A DNA stretch of 64,000 nt from Porphyromonas sp. (GCA_022772085.1 JALFBN010000003.1:124001-188000), one strand, 5' to 3'. Counted from the first letter of the stretch, positions 45,348 to 54,592 are shown. The notes: a model not told the origin generated them from the sequence alone. Translations and numbers: made by a program.

Positions 45348-46274
45348 TTAGGCACGTACAATCGGACAAGTCGAACAGCGAAGCAATCCTCCCTCCTTAG
45401 ATATTTCGTAGTAGGGAACAGTCTCCACTGTCATACCCCATTCATTGACTAAGTGGTGATTCAAACGAGTAAAGCGCTCTTCTGAGATAATCACATCTGG
45501 TGCGAGAGAAAATAGGTTAGTTGAGAGGTGCATGGCCTCCTCCTGGGTCACAGCGAATAGATTTTCCTTTCCAAAAATCTCCTCTATCAGTCTAAAGTCT
45601 TCTTCACGAGCGAATCCAGCGGGATAGACGACAGCTTTCCCCTCCCCGACGGGTTGAAATGTACAATCCAAATGTAGGATAGACCGATAGGGGTCGGTAT
45701 CATGCTTCTTGAGAGGGAGTGGTACAATCTTTTTGTTTGGGAACTGGCGTGTAAAGAAATCGATCCCCGCACGATTGGTTCGCGCCGTTTTGTAAAGATC
45801 AAATTCTCCATCTTGGCACGTTCCTATGAATAGATAGTCATTATACAACATTACATCCCCTCCCTCTGCATGGATATCTTGGGGCATCTTGACTAGATGA
45901 TTGGGGTCTATACGATCAAAAATGGGCGAAAAAGCCTCCACTTCCCGCATACGATCTTCGATCATATTGGCAACAAAGAGGCGATCGTCTATGGTAAAGG
46001 CAACATCTCGTGCAAAGATCTGATTATAATCTTGGATCAGCCTTGGACGAAGTACCTCTACATTGTAACGCTGTAATATCTCAAGTAGAGCTGTCATTTC
46101 TACCTTTATGTCCTTTTCTTGAGGATAGACTCCACACTTCAAACTATGATAACTTGTTGCATCATAAGCTTCATCTAGCGATGGTGCTGCTCCAAGAGAA
46201 TCAGGCAAACCCAGCACTACTGTATGCAAAACGTTGGTCTCATTCGTTGCATGTGGAGTAAGTAAATCCTTCAT
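45348..46274 (-). CDS. Amidinotransferase/dimethylarginine dimethylaminohydrolase-like protein
   Basis: A 308-residue pentein-fold enzyme of the guanidino-modifying superfamily. Recognisable are FARDVAFTIDDRLFVANM, DIHAEGGDVMLYNDYLFIG (acidic substrate contacts), HLDCTFQPVG with the catalytic His and the C-terminal GGLLRCSTCPIVR with the nucleophilic Cys. Whether it acts on arginine, methylarginine or another guanidine cannot be told; the family also includes arginine deiminases. It precedes radA by 12 nt. Confidence 0.85.
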   Translation of the reverse strand: MKDLLTPHATNETNVLHTVVLGLPDSLGAAPSLDEAYDATSYHSLKCGVYPQEKDIKVEMTALLEILQRYNVEVLRPRLIQDYNQIFARDVAFTIDDRLFVANMIEDRMREVEAFSPIFDRIDPNHLVKMPQDIHAEGGDVMLYNDYLFIGTCQDGEFDLYKTARTNRAGIDFFTRQFPNKKIVPLPLKKHDTDPYRSILHLDCTFQPVGEGKAVVYPAGFAREEDFRLIEEIFGKENLFAVTQEEAMHLSTNLFSLAPDVIISEERFTRLNHHLVNEWGMTVETVPYYEISKEGGLLRCSTCPIVRA

Positions 46275-46301
46275 ATATGCGTATATGTTTTAATAAGTCT
46301 A

Positions 46302-46363
46302 TTGATAAATAAAATTCCGCTTAGTCCTGATAAATCAACAGTTTATACTAGGGATTAAGCGGA
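46302..46363 (-). terminator. Terminator of the T9SS-tail gene
   Basis: TCCGCTTAgTCC and GGaTTAAGCGGA-type arms pair over 11-12 bp (one mismatch); on the minus strand ATTTTATTTATC follows. It separates the small gene from the amidinotransferase-radA unit. Confidence 0.7.
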
Positions 46364-46398
46364 TCTATCGGGCGTATTCGTCCTCCTTAAAATACAGA

Positions 46399-46779
46399 TT
46401 ACAATTTAATCTTAAACGTTTTTCGGTGTCCCTCCCGGCTCACGACCTCCACGAGCAGTACCCCCGAAGGCAATTGATCACGACCAATCCGTAAAAGGGT
46501 TTCGCCCTGGGGAGTTATCCGAGACCATACGCGTCCGGTAATGTCGTAGACCATTACGGTCTGTATATAGCCTGCAGGTAATTCAATTACAAGATCCGAA
46601 GCGGTGCTAAAAACGCGCACAGAAGCCAATTCATCATCTATCGCCTCCACAACTAGGGGAGTCGACTCTCCCAGAATGGGCTCTTTTCCTTCGGCAGCAT
46701 GCATCATTGTACAAGAAGATATTGCGACAACAATCCCAACAATAGCACGATGGAAGAGAGAGATACGTTTTCTACTCAT
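46399..46779 (-). CDS. Small secreted protein consisting mainly of a T9SS type A sorting domain
   Basis: 126 residues from ATG 46779; the track start 46812 lies at the predicted transcription start. Residues 1-29 form a signal peptide (HRAIVGIVVAISSCTMMHAAEG). Only about 22 residues separate it from a complete T9SS-type C-terminal domain: VRVFSTASDLVIELPAG, VMVYDITGRV, LRIGRDQLPSGVLLVEVV and the final GHRKTFKIKL. There is no room for a cargo domain. It has its own promoter and terminator. Confidence 0.8.
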   Translation of the reverse strand: MSRKRISLFHRAIVGIVVAISSCTMMHAAEGKEPILGESTPLVVEAIDDELASVRVFSTASDLVIELPAGYIQTVMVYDITGRVWSRITPQGETLLRIGRDQLPSGVLLVEVVSREGHRKTFKIKL

Positions 46780-46818
46780 AATACACTTTAATGGGCTTTC
46801 TTGTTCTACCATTCCCTT

Positions 46819-46827
46819 GCAAATGTA
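46819..46827 (-). promoter_or_regulatory. -7 element of the T9SS-tail gene
   Basis: TACATTTGC on the minus strand, full match to TAnnTTTGC, predicted leader about 33 nt. Confidence 0.55.
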
Positions 46828-46902
46828 CGATTTTCTTTGTAGAAAGAAAAGAATCCTTCTCTACATCGGGGGTAAACAAGGGAATGTACGATGGGGATTC
46901 AC

Positions 46903-46911
46903 TACCTTTGC
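46903..46911 (+). promoter_or_regulatory. -7 element of the prfB promoter
   Basis: TACCTTTGC on the plus strand, full match, about 27 nt before the prfB ATG. Together with the minus element at 46819 it forms a divergent promoter pair. Confidence 0.6.
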
Positions 46912-46937
46912 GTCCGAAACAAAATGATGAATTTATT

Positions 46938-48054
46938 ATGATTACAATAGACCAACTGAACAATCTGTTGGAGCGCAAGGAAGCGCTGAGGGGGTATCTT
47001 TGACGTCGATAACAGACGTATCCAACTTGAAGAAGAAGAACTAATCACGCAGGCTCCGGACTTTTGGGAAGACAATAAAAGAGCCGAAGCTCAGATGCGT
47101 AAGGTCAAGGAGATCCGCCGTTGGATCGAAGCTTTTGAAGCCGTAGAATCTGCCGTAGAGGAGGTAAAGTTGAGTTTTGACTTTTACAAAGAGGGCGTGG
47201 CAGAAGAGGAGGAGGTAGACCAAACCTATCAGGCAGCGCTCACCCTGATCGAAGATGTAGAACTCCGCAATATGCTCCGTCGGGAGGAGGACAGACTCGG
47301 TGCCGTGCTCAAGGTAAATGCAGGAGCCGGTGGGACCGAAAGTCAAGACTGGGCCTCCATGTTGGTGCGGCTCTATCAACGTTGGGGCGAAAACCACGGC
47401 TATAAGGTCACCATTACCAACTGGCAAGATGGAGACGAGGCCGGGATCAAGACCGTAACCATGCAGATCGAAGGCGACTTGGCATACGGATTCCTCAAAA
47501 GCGAGAATGGGGTGCATCGCCTGGTGCGCGTATCGCCCTATAACGCTCAGGGGAAGCGGATGACTTCGTTCGCATCGGTCTTTGTCGTACCTCTGGTCGA
47601 TGACAGTATTGAGATCGCCGTAAATCCGGCCAATTTGTCTTGGGATACATTCCGCTCCAGTGGGGCAGGTGGACAAAATGTAAACAAGGTGGAGACGGGC
47701 GTCCGACTGCACTATCAGTTCAAAGATCCGGACACGGGAGAGGAGCGTGAGATCGTAATCGAAAATACCGAAAGCCGATCACAGCTGGACAATCGTGAGA
47801 ATGCCCTACGACTACTTCGCTCACAACTCTACGACATCGAGCTCGAGAAGAGGCGTGCAGCCCAAGCCGAAGTAGAGGCCGGAAAGAAAAAGATCGAATG
47901 GGGTTCGCAGATCCGAAGTTATGTGTTTGACGATAGACGGGTCAAGGATCACAGAACCAACTTCCAAACCTCCAATGTCAATGCCGTAATGGATGGCGAC
48001 ATCGATGATTTCATCAAAGCCTACCTTATGGAGTTTGGCGGAGAGTCGAAATGA
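46938..48054 (+). CDS. prfB: Peptide chain release factor 2 (programmed +1 frameshift)
   Basis: RF2 ends translation at UGA and UAA. The ORF track splits it: the first 21 codons (ATG 46938, MITIDQLNNLLERKEAL) end at an in-frame TGA (47001-47003), and the rest runs from 47002 in the +1 frame, 371 residues in total. The joint is AGGGGGTATCTTTGAC, the same as the classical E. coli site: internal Shine-Dalgarno, slippery CTT and TGA-C. GGQ is in SGAGGQNVNKVETG. The stop-codon reading motif is SPY instead of SPF. The gene is GC-richer than its surroundings. Confidence 0.96.
46991..47004 (+). promoter_or_regulatory. RF2 autoregulatory frameshift site
   Basis: AGGGGG-TAT-CTT-TGA-C. When RF2 is scarce the ribosome pauses at TGA, the Shine-Dalgarno-like AGGGGG pulls it and CTT slips +1 so that GAC is read next. 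The downstream sequence continues in frame with RF2 (DVDNRRIQLEEEEL), confirming it is not a sequencing error. Confidence 0.93.
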
Positions 48055-48143
48055 TATACGTGGACTGAAGGGCTTCTTCGCATTCAACAGGAGTGCGAAG
48101 GGTTCCCCCTCATCCTCTTTTCCAACCCCACCATCCCATCATT

Positions 48144-49949
48144 ATGATTGTTTGCATAGCAGAGAAACCATCCGTTGCTCGAGAGATTGCGCGCATACTC
48201 GGTGCCAACCATCCCCAAGCGGGCTTCATTGAAGGCAATGGCTATTGCATTACGTGGACTTTGGGGCATCTCTGTACCCTCAAGGAGCCGAATGATTATC
48301 AAACACTATGGAAGAGATGGAGCCTCGGGGATCTCCCTCTGATCCCTTCCCGCTTCGGGATCAAACTCATTGATAACGAGGACTACAAACGGCAATTCCA
48401 GGTCATCCGACAGCTGGTGGAGAAGGCCGAATTGGTCATAAATTGCGGGGATGCGGGGCAAGAAGGTGAATTGATCCAGCAATGGGTGCTTACCAAAGCC
48501 CTTTGCAAATGTCCCATACAGCGTTTATGGGTCTCCAGCCTTACGGACGAAGCAATCAAGGAGGGCTTTGCAAAGCTCCGATCCAATGAGGAGATGAAGA
48601 GCCTATACGAAGCCGGGCTCGCGAGGGCCATCGGCGATTGGCTTCTCGGAATCAACGGTACCCGTCTCTACACGATGCGTTTTCCGCAACCGGGACGAAT
48701 TTTATCCGTCGGGCGTGTACAAACACCGACCCTGGCACTCATCGTCGAGCGAGGGAGACAAATCGAGCACTTCGTGCCCACAACCACCTTTGAGCTCCAA
48801 ACTCGCTATCGAGAGACTCTTTTTCGCCAAACAGATGAGGGCTTTGCCACGAAAAAGCAAGCGGAAGAGATCATCGAGCAGATCGCCTCCTCTCCCCTCT
48901 CCATCACCAAAGTGACCAAGCAACAAGCCAAAGAGCTCCCCCCTAGGCTGTTCGATCTGACAAGTTTGCAGGTAGAGTCCAATAAGCGCTTCGGGATGAG
49001 TGCCGAGGTCACCCTGCAAACGATCCAATCGCTCTACGAAAAAAAGCTTACAACCTATCCTCGTGTAGATACAACTTACCTGTCCGAAGACTTATATCCC
49101 AAAATCCCCACAATCCTGAAGGGACTGCGCGCGTACGAACGATTTACGGCCGCTTTGCTGTCCACCGGCAAACCGCTGAAGAAGAGTAAGAAAGTCTTCG
49201 ACAATAAGAAGGTTACGGATCACCATGCGATCATTCCCACGGGAGTGAATCCCCCATCGGGACTATCCCTGAACGAAACCCGCATTTACGATCTCGTCAC
49301 CCTGCGCTTCATTGCAGCATTCTACCCTGATGCCAAGATGGCGAATACTACGATTTTAGCTAAAATTGAGGAGTATGAGTTTAAGGCCACGGGGCGCGAA
49401 GTTTTGGAAGCAGGATGGAGGGCCGTTCTCTTTCCACCCAAAGAAAAAACAGATACAAGCAACGAGCCCAAAGAGGAGGGCGAGGAGCCCGAAAGCAGAG
49501 ATCGCCTTCTTCCCGACTTCGTGGAGGGAGAGTGTGGAGCGCATGCCCCCTCGATCAAGGAGCGCACTACCGAACCACCCAAGTACTACACCGAAGCCAC
49601 CCTGCTCCGTGCCATGGAAACGGCGGGAAAGAATGTCGAAGACGAGACCCTCCGAGAAGCCCTCAAGCAGAATGGAATCGGACGCCCATCGACGCGTGCC
49701 GCCATCATCGAAACGCTATTTAAGAGAGGGTATATACGACGGGAGAAGTCATCGCTGCGCGCGACGGAAACGGGTATTCAGCTCATTGATACCATACAAG
49801 ATCCCCTTCTCAAGAGTGCCGAACTTACAGGTCGTTGGGAGTACAAACTCCGACAAATAGAACGGGGGGAATATGCCGCCGCGGATTTCTTGCAGGAGCT
49901 CAAGCAACAAGTAACCGAACTCGTTCAAAGCGTTCGCCGTTACTCCTAG
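48144..49949 (+). CDS. topB: DNA topoisomerase III
   Basis: A 601-residue type IA topoisomerase. The start is ATG 48144 (MIVCIAEKPSVAREIARIL, the Toprim start), not the track's 48093. The Toprim Glu/Asp are in EKPS and NCGDAGQEGELI; the catalytic tyrosine is in KKLTTYPRVDTTYLSEDLYP; DHHAIIPTG and NGIGRPSTRAAIIETLFKRGYI are standard. It ends soon after the last core helices (ELTGRWEYKLRQIERGEY), shorter than the ~650-700 of relatives, so the C-terminal extension is absent. It follows prfB by 89 nt and shares its high GC. Confidence 0.93.
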   Translation: MIVCIAEKPSVAREIARILGANHPQAGFIEGNGYCITWTLGHLCTLKEPNDYQTLWKRWSLGDLPLIPSRFGIKLIDNEDYKRQFQVIRQLVEKAELVINCGDAGQEGELIQQWVLTKALCKCPIQRLWVSSLTDEAIKEGFAKLRSNEEMKSLYEAGLARAIGDWLLGINGTRLYTMRFPQPGRILSVGRVQTPTLALIVERGRQIEHFVPTTTFELQTRYRETLFRQTDEGFATKKQAEEIIEQIASSPLSITKVTKQQAKELPPRLFDLTSLQVESNKRFGMSAEVTLQTIQSLYEKKLTTYPRVDTTYLSEDLYPKIPTILKGLRAYERFTAALLSTGKPLKKSKKVFDNKKVTDHHAIIPTGVNPPSGLSLNETRIYDLVTLRFIAAFYPDAKMANTTILAKIEEYEFKATGREVLEAGWRAVLFPPKEKTDTSNEPKEEGEEPESRDRLLPDFVEGECGAHAPSIKERTTEPPKYYTEATLLRAMETAGKNVEDETLREALKQNGIGRPSTRAAIIETLFKRGYIRREKSSLRATETGIQLIDTIQDPLLKSAELTGRWEYKLRQIERGEYAAADFLQELKQQVTELVQSVRRYS

Positions 49950-50122
49950 ATGCTTTACTCTCCGCCCCCACTACTTCGCACGAAATCCTTCCCACGGATC
50001 CGTAGCCGAATGGATCGTATTTATGCATTCGTTATATACTCGTACCCTGAATTTGAGACAGGATTGAAGACACAATAAATAACTGCTACGCGGAGAAATG
50101 GTAAAACAAGCAGCGAACAGTC
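49950..50122. other. Gap between convergent topB and acyl-CoA synthetase genes
   Basis: 173 nt; no gene and no convincing terminator hairpin seen. Confidence 0.4.
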
Positions 50123-51958
50123 TTACTCCTTATACATCGCCTCAATTTGCTCTTGATAGTGTTGGTAGATTACCTTACGGCGCAACTTGAGTGAGGGGGT
50201 GATCTCATTTCGCTCCATGCTAAATGGTTCGGCAATGAGAGTAATACGTTTGATCTTTTCGAATGCAGCAAGTCCGGCCTGTAGTTCTTCAATTTGAGCC
50301 ATTGCTATTTGGATCACTGTGGGGATAAGGGCAATCTGATGGAAGTTCATGGGATCTCCAATGATACACCCTCGCTCTTTAGCCATAGAAATCATGAGCC
50401 CCCAATTGGGATAAATCAGTGCAGAAACGAACTTATACCCATCCGCTACCACGGCGACTTGCTCAAAAAGCCGATGAGCCGTGAGTAGATTTTCGATCTG
50501 TTGGGGAGCAATATATTTCCCATTAGCTGTTTTGTACAGATCTTTCAGACGTTCCGTAAAGAATAGCGTACGCCCCTCCAGTCGCCCGGCATCTCCCGTA
50601 CGGAACCATCCATCCTCTGTAAAAGCCTCAGCATTGGCTTGGTCATTGTAGTAGTATCCGGGAGTAATGGTTTCTCCTCGTAGTTGGATCTCCTGGGTAT
50701 CGGGAGCTATACGCACCTCGACTCCCTCAAAGACCTCTCCGATAGAGGATAGCTCAAACCCTCGCATGGGATAAGCAGAAACAGTAGCACAACTTTCCGA
50801 CAAACCATAACCGATAATAATAGGAATATCCACCGCATTGAGGAACTCATTAATCGGCTCACTCAGCAATGACCCCGCCGTGGGGAAGAAACGTCCGTTT
50901 TGCAATCCCGTGGCGCGCTTTAGCAGATAGTAGACCGTATGCTTATAAATCCAGTGCTCCACACTAAGGAGCACCGGGGGTGTCTTATATTTATTCCAAT
51001 AATCGAGTTTGTAACGCCGCCCCACCTTGATCGCTCGCCTAAAGAGGCTGGCAATCGGGGCTAGTGACTCGTCAATATGAGCCATCACCCCTTGGTACAC
51101 TTTTTCCCAATAACGAGGTACATTGCACATCAGCGTTGGCTTGATCTGAGGCATAAGCTCTTGTATGCGCTTCGGATTGGTGACAATAGCGACACGAACT
51201 CCTAAAGACCAACAAACGTAGACCCACGCCTTCTCGAATATGTGGCTTAATGGTAAGAAGTTCACCGAAGTATCCGTAGGTCCAATGCTCGGATAAACTT
51301 CGTGGTGGCGTTTTACCTGCTCCACAAAAGCCTGATGCAATACTTGCACCCCCTTGGGTTCGCCTGTCGTGCCACTCGTATAGATCAGTACAGCAAGGTC
51401 TTCCCGTCGAGCTTCACTCATACGAATCTTCACCTTCGTTTCACTAGGCATAGAATCTCCAATGCGAATAAATTCGTCATAATAGATCGAAGTATTATCG
51501 TCGAATTGCCGTACCACAGCACGATCGTATATGATAATGCGTTCGATCTGTCCACGTTCTCGCTGTACTTGATATGCATTATTGTATTGGTATTGCTCCC
51601 CCACAAATATGACTTTGATTCCGGCACTGCATACTATGAAATGTACTTGATCAGGCGAACAGGTCGAGTAGAAAGGCACTGATACGCCTCGCAAAGCAAA
51701 AATACCCAATTCCGTATAGAGGTATTCACTCTTATTGGGACTGTAAATTCCAATGCAATCACCCGGCTCAAGCCCTAGCTGTGCAAGTCCCTTAGCCGCC
51801 TGCATACAGTTTTGAGCAACGGCTTCTCCGGTAAGCCATTCCCACGTTTGCGTTTTGGGATTTAGCTGTTTAAGGATGCGATGACTGCGAAAAGTGGTCT
51901 CCAACCTTCCAATTATTTGGGAAAGATGTGAGAGATGTAGATCTTGTGATTCCATCAT
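50123..51958 (-). CDS. Long-chain acyl-CoA synthetase (AMP-binding)
   Basis: A 611-residue ANL-superfamily enzyme activating fatty acids with ATP and CoA. The P-loop is LAVLIYTSGTTGEPKGVQVLHQ; NFLPLSHIFEKAWVYVC, IIIGYGLSESCATVSAYP, GWFRTGDAGRLEGRTLFFTERLKDLYKTANGKYIAPQ and the C-terminal SLKLRRKVIYQHYQEQIEAMY are typical of the FadD15/ACSL-like branch. Start is either of two consecutive ATGs. Monocistronic with a TACTTTTGC promoter upstream. Confidence 0.93.
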   Translation of the reverse strand: MMESQDLHLSHLSQIIGRLETTFRSHRILKQLNPKTQTWEWLTGEAVAQNCMQAAKGLAQLGLEPGDCIGIYSPNKSEYLYTELGIFALRGVSVPFYSTCSPDQVHFIVCSAGIKVIFVGEQYQYNNAYQVQRERGQIERIIIYDRAVVRQFDDNTSIYYDEFIRIGDSMPSETKVKIRMSEARREDLAVLIYTSGTTGEPKGVQVLHQAFVEQVKRHHEVYPSIGPTDTSVNFLPLSHIFEKAWVYVCWSLGVRVAIVTNPKRIQELMPQIKPTLMCNVPRYWEKVYQGVMAHIDESLAPIASLFRRAIKVGRRYKLDYWNKYKTPPVLLSVEHWIYKHTVYYLLKRATGLQNGRFFPTAGSLLSEPINEFLNAVDIPIIIGYGLSESCATVSAYPMRGFELSSIGEVFEGVEVRIAPDTQEIQLRGETITPGYYYNDQANAEAFTEDGWFRTGDAGRLEGRTLFFTERLKDLYKTANGKYIAPQQIENLLTAHRLFEQVAVVADGYKFVSALIYPNWGLMISMAKERGCIIGDPMNFHQIALIPTVIQIAMAQIEELQAGLAAFEKIKRITLIAEPFSMERNEITPSLKLRRKVIYQHYQEQIEAMYKE

Positions 51959-52008
51959 TTCTTCTTTTTTGGGGATCTATTTAGAGCTTATACTTAGTGG
52001 CTCTCAGC

Positions 52009-52017
52009 GCAAAAGTA
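52009..52017 (-). promoter_or_regulatory. -7 element of the acyl-CoA synthetase gene
   Basis: TACTTTTGC on the minus strand, full match to TAnnTTTGC, leader about 44 nt. Confidence 0.55.
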
Positions 52018-52432
52018 CCTATTTTAGGGGAGATCTCCTCCTTTCAGACCTCAAGTCCATCCCCACCTCTTCGGGAATTAAGCTATACTAAGGCAATACC
52101 CTGCTCCGCAAGCTTAATACAAAGTAGTGCCGTGAAACACAAAAAAGTCCGCCCTTCACTTTTTTTGCTCTTGGGCTCGACTTCTTCGTTTCACAGGCAA
52201 AAATAAAAATGAATCTACCTTGCAATTTTTAGATCAATAACTATCCTCCTCTACTGAGCCAGGTTGCCCACAAGGATAAGAGTCTTTTAAAGACACTTTG
52301 TCGTTGGCATAGTATTTGTATGAGGGTTTTGTAGCGCTGTGATCTATCGGATCAAAAGCGAAAAAAATGCTAGGGATCGTGCCTCCTCTCTATGCAAATA
52401 GAGAAGATCCACCCCACTGATATATAAGAGGA
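52018..52432. other. Leader region of the clpC-like gene
   Basis: About 415 nt with no gene. It contains GTGAAAC...GTTTCAC arms about 50 nt apart (52130-52195), and the near-palindrome GTCTTTTAAAGAC near 52284. No full TAnnTTTG match on the plus strand was found. No fragment of a Clp N-domain is visible in any frame. Confidence 0.4.
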
Positions 52433-54592
52433 ATGATGAACAATAACAACAATAAAGGCTACGCTTGGCAAAAGCCACTGGCATCCGAAGAAAAGGATTT
52501 TATGGTGCTTGATGGACTCAGTCAAGAGGACTTCCAAGATAAGGAACCCGGCATAAACGGCTCGGGCAACTCCAACAAACAGGAGGATAAAAACCTCAAG
52601 ACGCTCAATTCGTTTGGGATCAACCTGACCCAAAAGGCCGCTAATGGAGAACTCGATCCTATGATCGGTCGAGACAAAGAGGTAGAGCGATTGATCCAAA
52701 TCTTATGTCGTCTGAAAAAAAACAATCCTGTACTCATCGGAGAGCCCGGTGTAGGTAAAAGTGCCATCGTAGAGGGTCTTGCTCAACGAATCCACGAAAA
52801 AAAAACACCCAAGATCCTACACGACAAAAGTATTTATGCCCTTGATACCGCCCTATTGGTATCGGGAACAAAGTATCGCGGGCAGTTCGAAGAGCGCCTA
52901 ACCTCCCTCATGAAAGAACTAAAAAGCCATCCCAACATCATCCTGTTTATTGATGAGATCCACAGTATCATAGGGACAGGCTCTGCTGAAGGATCTATGG
53001 ATATGGCGAACATCCTAAAGCCTGCTCTATCTCGAGGGGAGATCCGTTGCATCGGAGCAACTACCCTATCAGAGTACAGCAAAAGTATTGAAAAGGATGG
53101 GGCATTAGAACGTCGTTTCCAAAAGATCATCGTAAACCCGACAACACCCGAGGAGACTCTAGAAATCCTCAAACAGACCAAAAGAGTCTACGAAAAATAT
53201 CATGGCGTACACTACACAGACGATGCCATTCAATCCATTGTAGACTTAACCGAACGCTACATCTCAGATCGCTTCTTCCCCGACAAAGCCATTGACGTAA
53301 TGGACGAGGCCGGAGCTAAAATGAATGCACTGGGCAAAGAAGCATCCAAAGCCCTCATGGAGTTGGAAAGCATCTTGCAACTTTATAGCAGAAGGCGCAT
53401 GGAGGCGGTTAAGGAATCCAACTACGAGTTGGCAGCCTCTTGGAGAGAAAAGGAGCGGGAGGTCGCACAGCAAATCAATGAGCTTACCGAAAAGGAGGGG
53501 CAAGAAAACAAAAACTTGGCCATCACGGTAGATCATATCGCAGAAGTTGTCGCGCTTATGACAGGGGTCCCCGCAGAACGTATTGCAAAAGCAGAAACGG
53601 AGCGACTCCGATCTCTCAAAGAAAAACTTAATCACATTGTTATTGGTCAAGAAGAGGCTATTGATAAGGTTGTTCGTGCCATTCAGCGAAACCGCCTCGG
53701 ACTACGAAACGAAAAACGCCCCATCGGGAGTTTCCTCTTCCTCGGGTCTACGGGTATCGGTAAAACCTTTTTGGCCAAAAAGCTCGCCGAACAACTATTT
53801 GGAGACGAAGAGGCTCTGATCCGTGTGGATATGAGCGAGTACTCTGAAAAGTTCACCGCTTCACGCTTGGTAGGAGCCCCTCCGGGATATGTAGGATACG
53901 AAGAAGGTGGTCAATTGACCGAAAAAGTACGGCGCAAACCCTACTCCGTTGTACTTTTAGACGAGATCGAAAAAGCCCATCCTGAAATATTCAATATGCT
54001 ACTGCAAATGCTTGACGATGGCGTTTTGACCGATAGTTTGGGACGCAAAGTAGACTTCAAAAATACCGTGATTATTATGACCGGTAACGTAGGAAGTCGT
54101 CGAGTTACAGAGTTCCGATCGGCCTTGGGATTCCGTGCGGAATCAGAGCAGTCTCTAGAAGAGACCGATTCGTACACGCAAGGAGTCATAGACAAGGAAC
54201 TCAAACGTACCTTCAGTCCTGAGTTCCTCAACCGTTTGGATGCAGTTATCCACTTTTCTCACCTCAGCGAAGAGGCTCTGCTCCAAATCGTGAAAAATGA
54301 ACTTCAAGTTATCCAAAAACGAGTAGAACGAGAGGGATACCGCTTTGAACTTACCCTCGAAGCACAATCATGGTTGGCGAAGAAAGGCTTTGATCCGCTC
54401 TACGGTGTGCGCCCGCTCAAGCGACTTTTACAAACAGAGATAGAAGATCGTTTTACCGATCTGATCCTAGAGGGTAGCCTCCGGTCGGGTGATATTGTAT
54501 TATTCGACCTTGAGGAGGAGCACCTCACAACGGAGATCCAATCTCAAGAGAGCCAGCCTTGCGAACTAGCACTTCAGGAATCTGAAGGATAA
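52433..54592 (+). CDS. ClpC-type AAA+ unfoldase without N-terminal Clp domain
   Basis: 719 residues versus about 810-850 for usual ClpC. Residues 1-55 are a low-complexity Asn/Gly/Glu-rich stretch; the double Clp-N repeat that recruits adaptors is missing. AAA1 starts near 75 (DPMIGRDKEVERLIQIL) with Walker A GEPGVGKS (103-110). The short ClpC middle coiled-coil (UVR-like, ESNYELAASWREKEREVAQQI) follows, then AAA2 with GSTGIGKTFLAKKLAEQLFG. An LGF tripeptide near residue 565 (RSALGFRAESE) fits the ClpP-docking loop, so it probably still feeds ClpP. Followed by htpG 50 nt downstream, suggesting a stress-response pair. Confidence 0.88.
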   Translation: MMNNNNNKGYAWQKPLASEEKDFMVLDGLSQEDFQDKEPGINGSGNSNKQEDKNLKTLNSFGINLTQKAANGELDPMIGRDKEVERLIQILCRLKKNNPVLIGEPGVGKSAIVEGLAQRIHEKKTPKILHDKSIYALDTALLVSGTKYRGQFEERLTSLMKELKSHPNIILFIDEIHSIIGTGSAEGSMDMANILKPALSRGEIRCIGATTLSEYSKSIEKDGALERRFQKIIVNPTTPEETLEILKQTKRVYEKYHGVHYTDDAIQSIVDLTERYISDRFFPDKAIDVMDEAGAKMNALGKEASKALMELESILQLYSRRRMEAVKESNYELAASWREKEREVAQQINELTEKEGQENKNLAITVDHIAEVVALMTGVPAERIAKAETERLRSLKEKLNHIVIGQEEAIDKVVRAIQRNRLGLRNEKRPIGSFLFLGSTGIGKTFLAKKLAEQLFGDEEALIRVDMSEYSEKFTASRLVGAPPGYVGYEEGGQLTEKVRRKPYSVVLLDEIEKAHPEIFNMLLQMLDDGVLTDSLGRKVDFKNTVIIMTGNVGSRRVTEFRSALGFRAESEQSLEETDSYTQGVIDKELKRTFSPEFLNRLDAVIHFSHLSEEALLQIVKNELQVIQKRVEREGYRFELTLEAQSWLAKKGFDPLYGVRPLKRLLQTEIEDRFTDLILEGSLRSGDIVLFDLEEEHLTTEIQSQESQPCELALQESEG

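Noticed and set aside
46791-47003. 70-aa ORF ending in TGA and separate 47095 ORF
   Set aside because: These are the two halves of prfB joined by the programmed frameshift; the upstream part before 46938 is promoter DNA.
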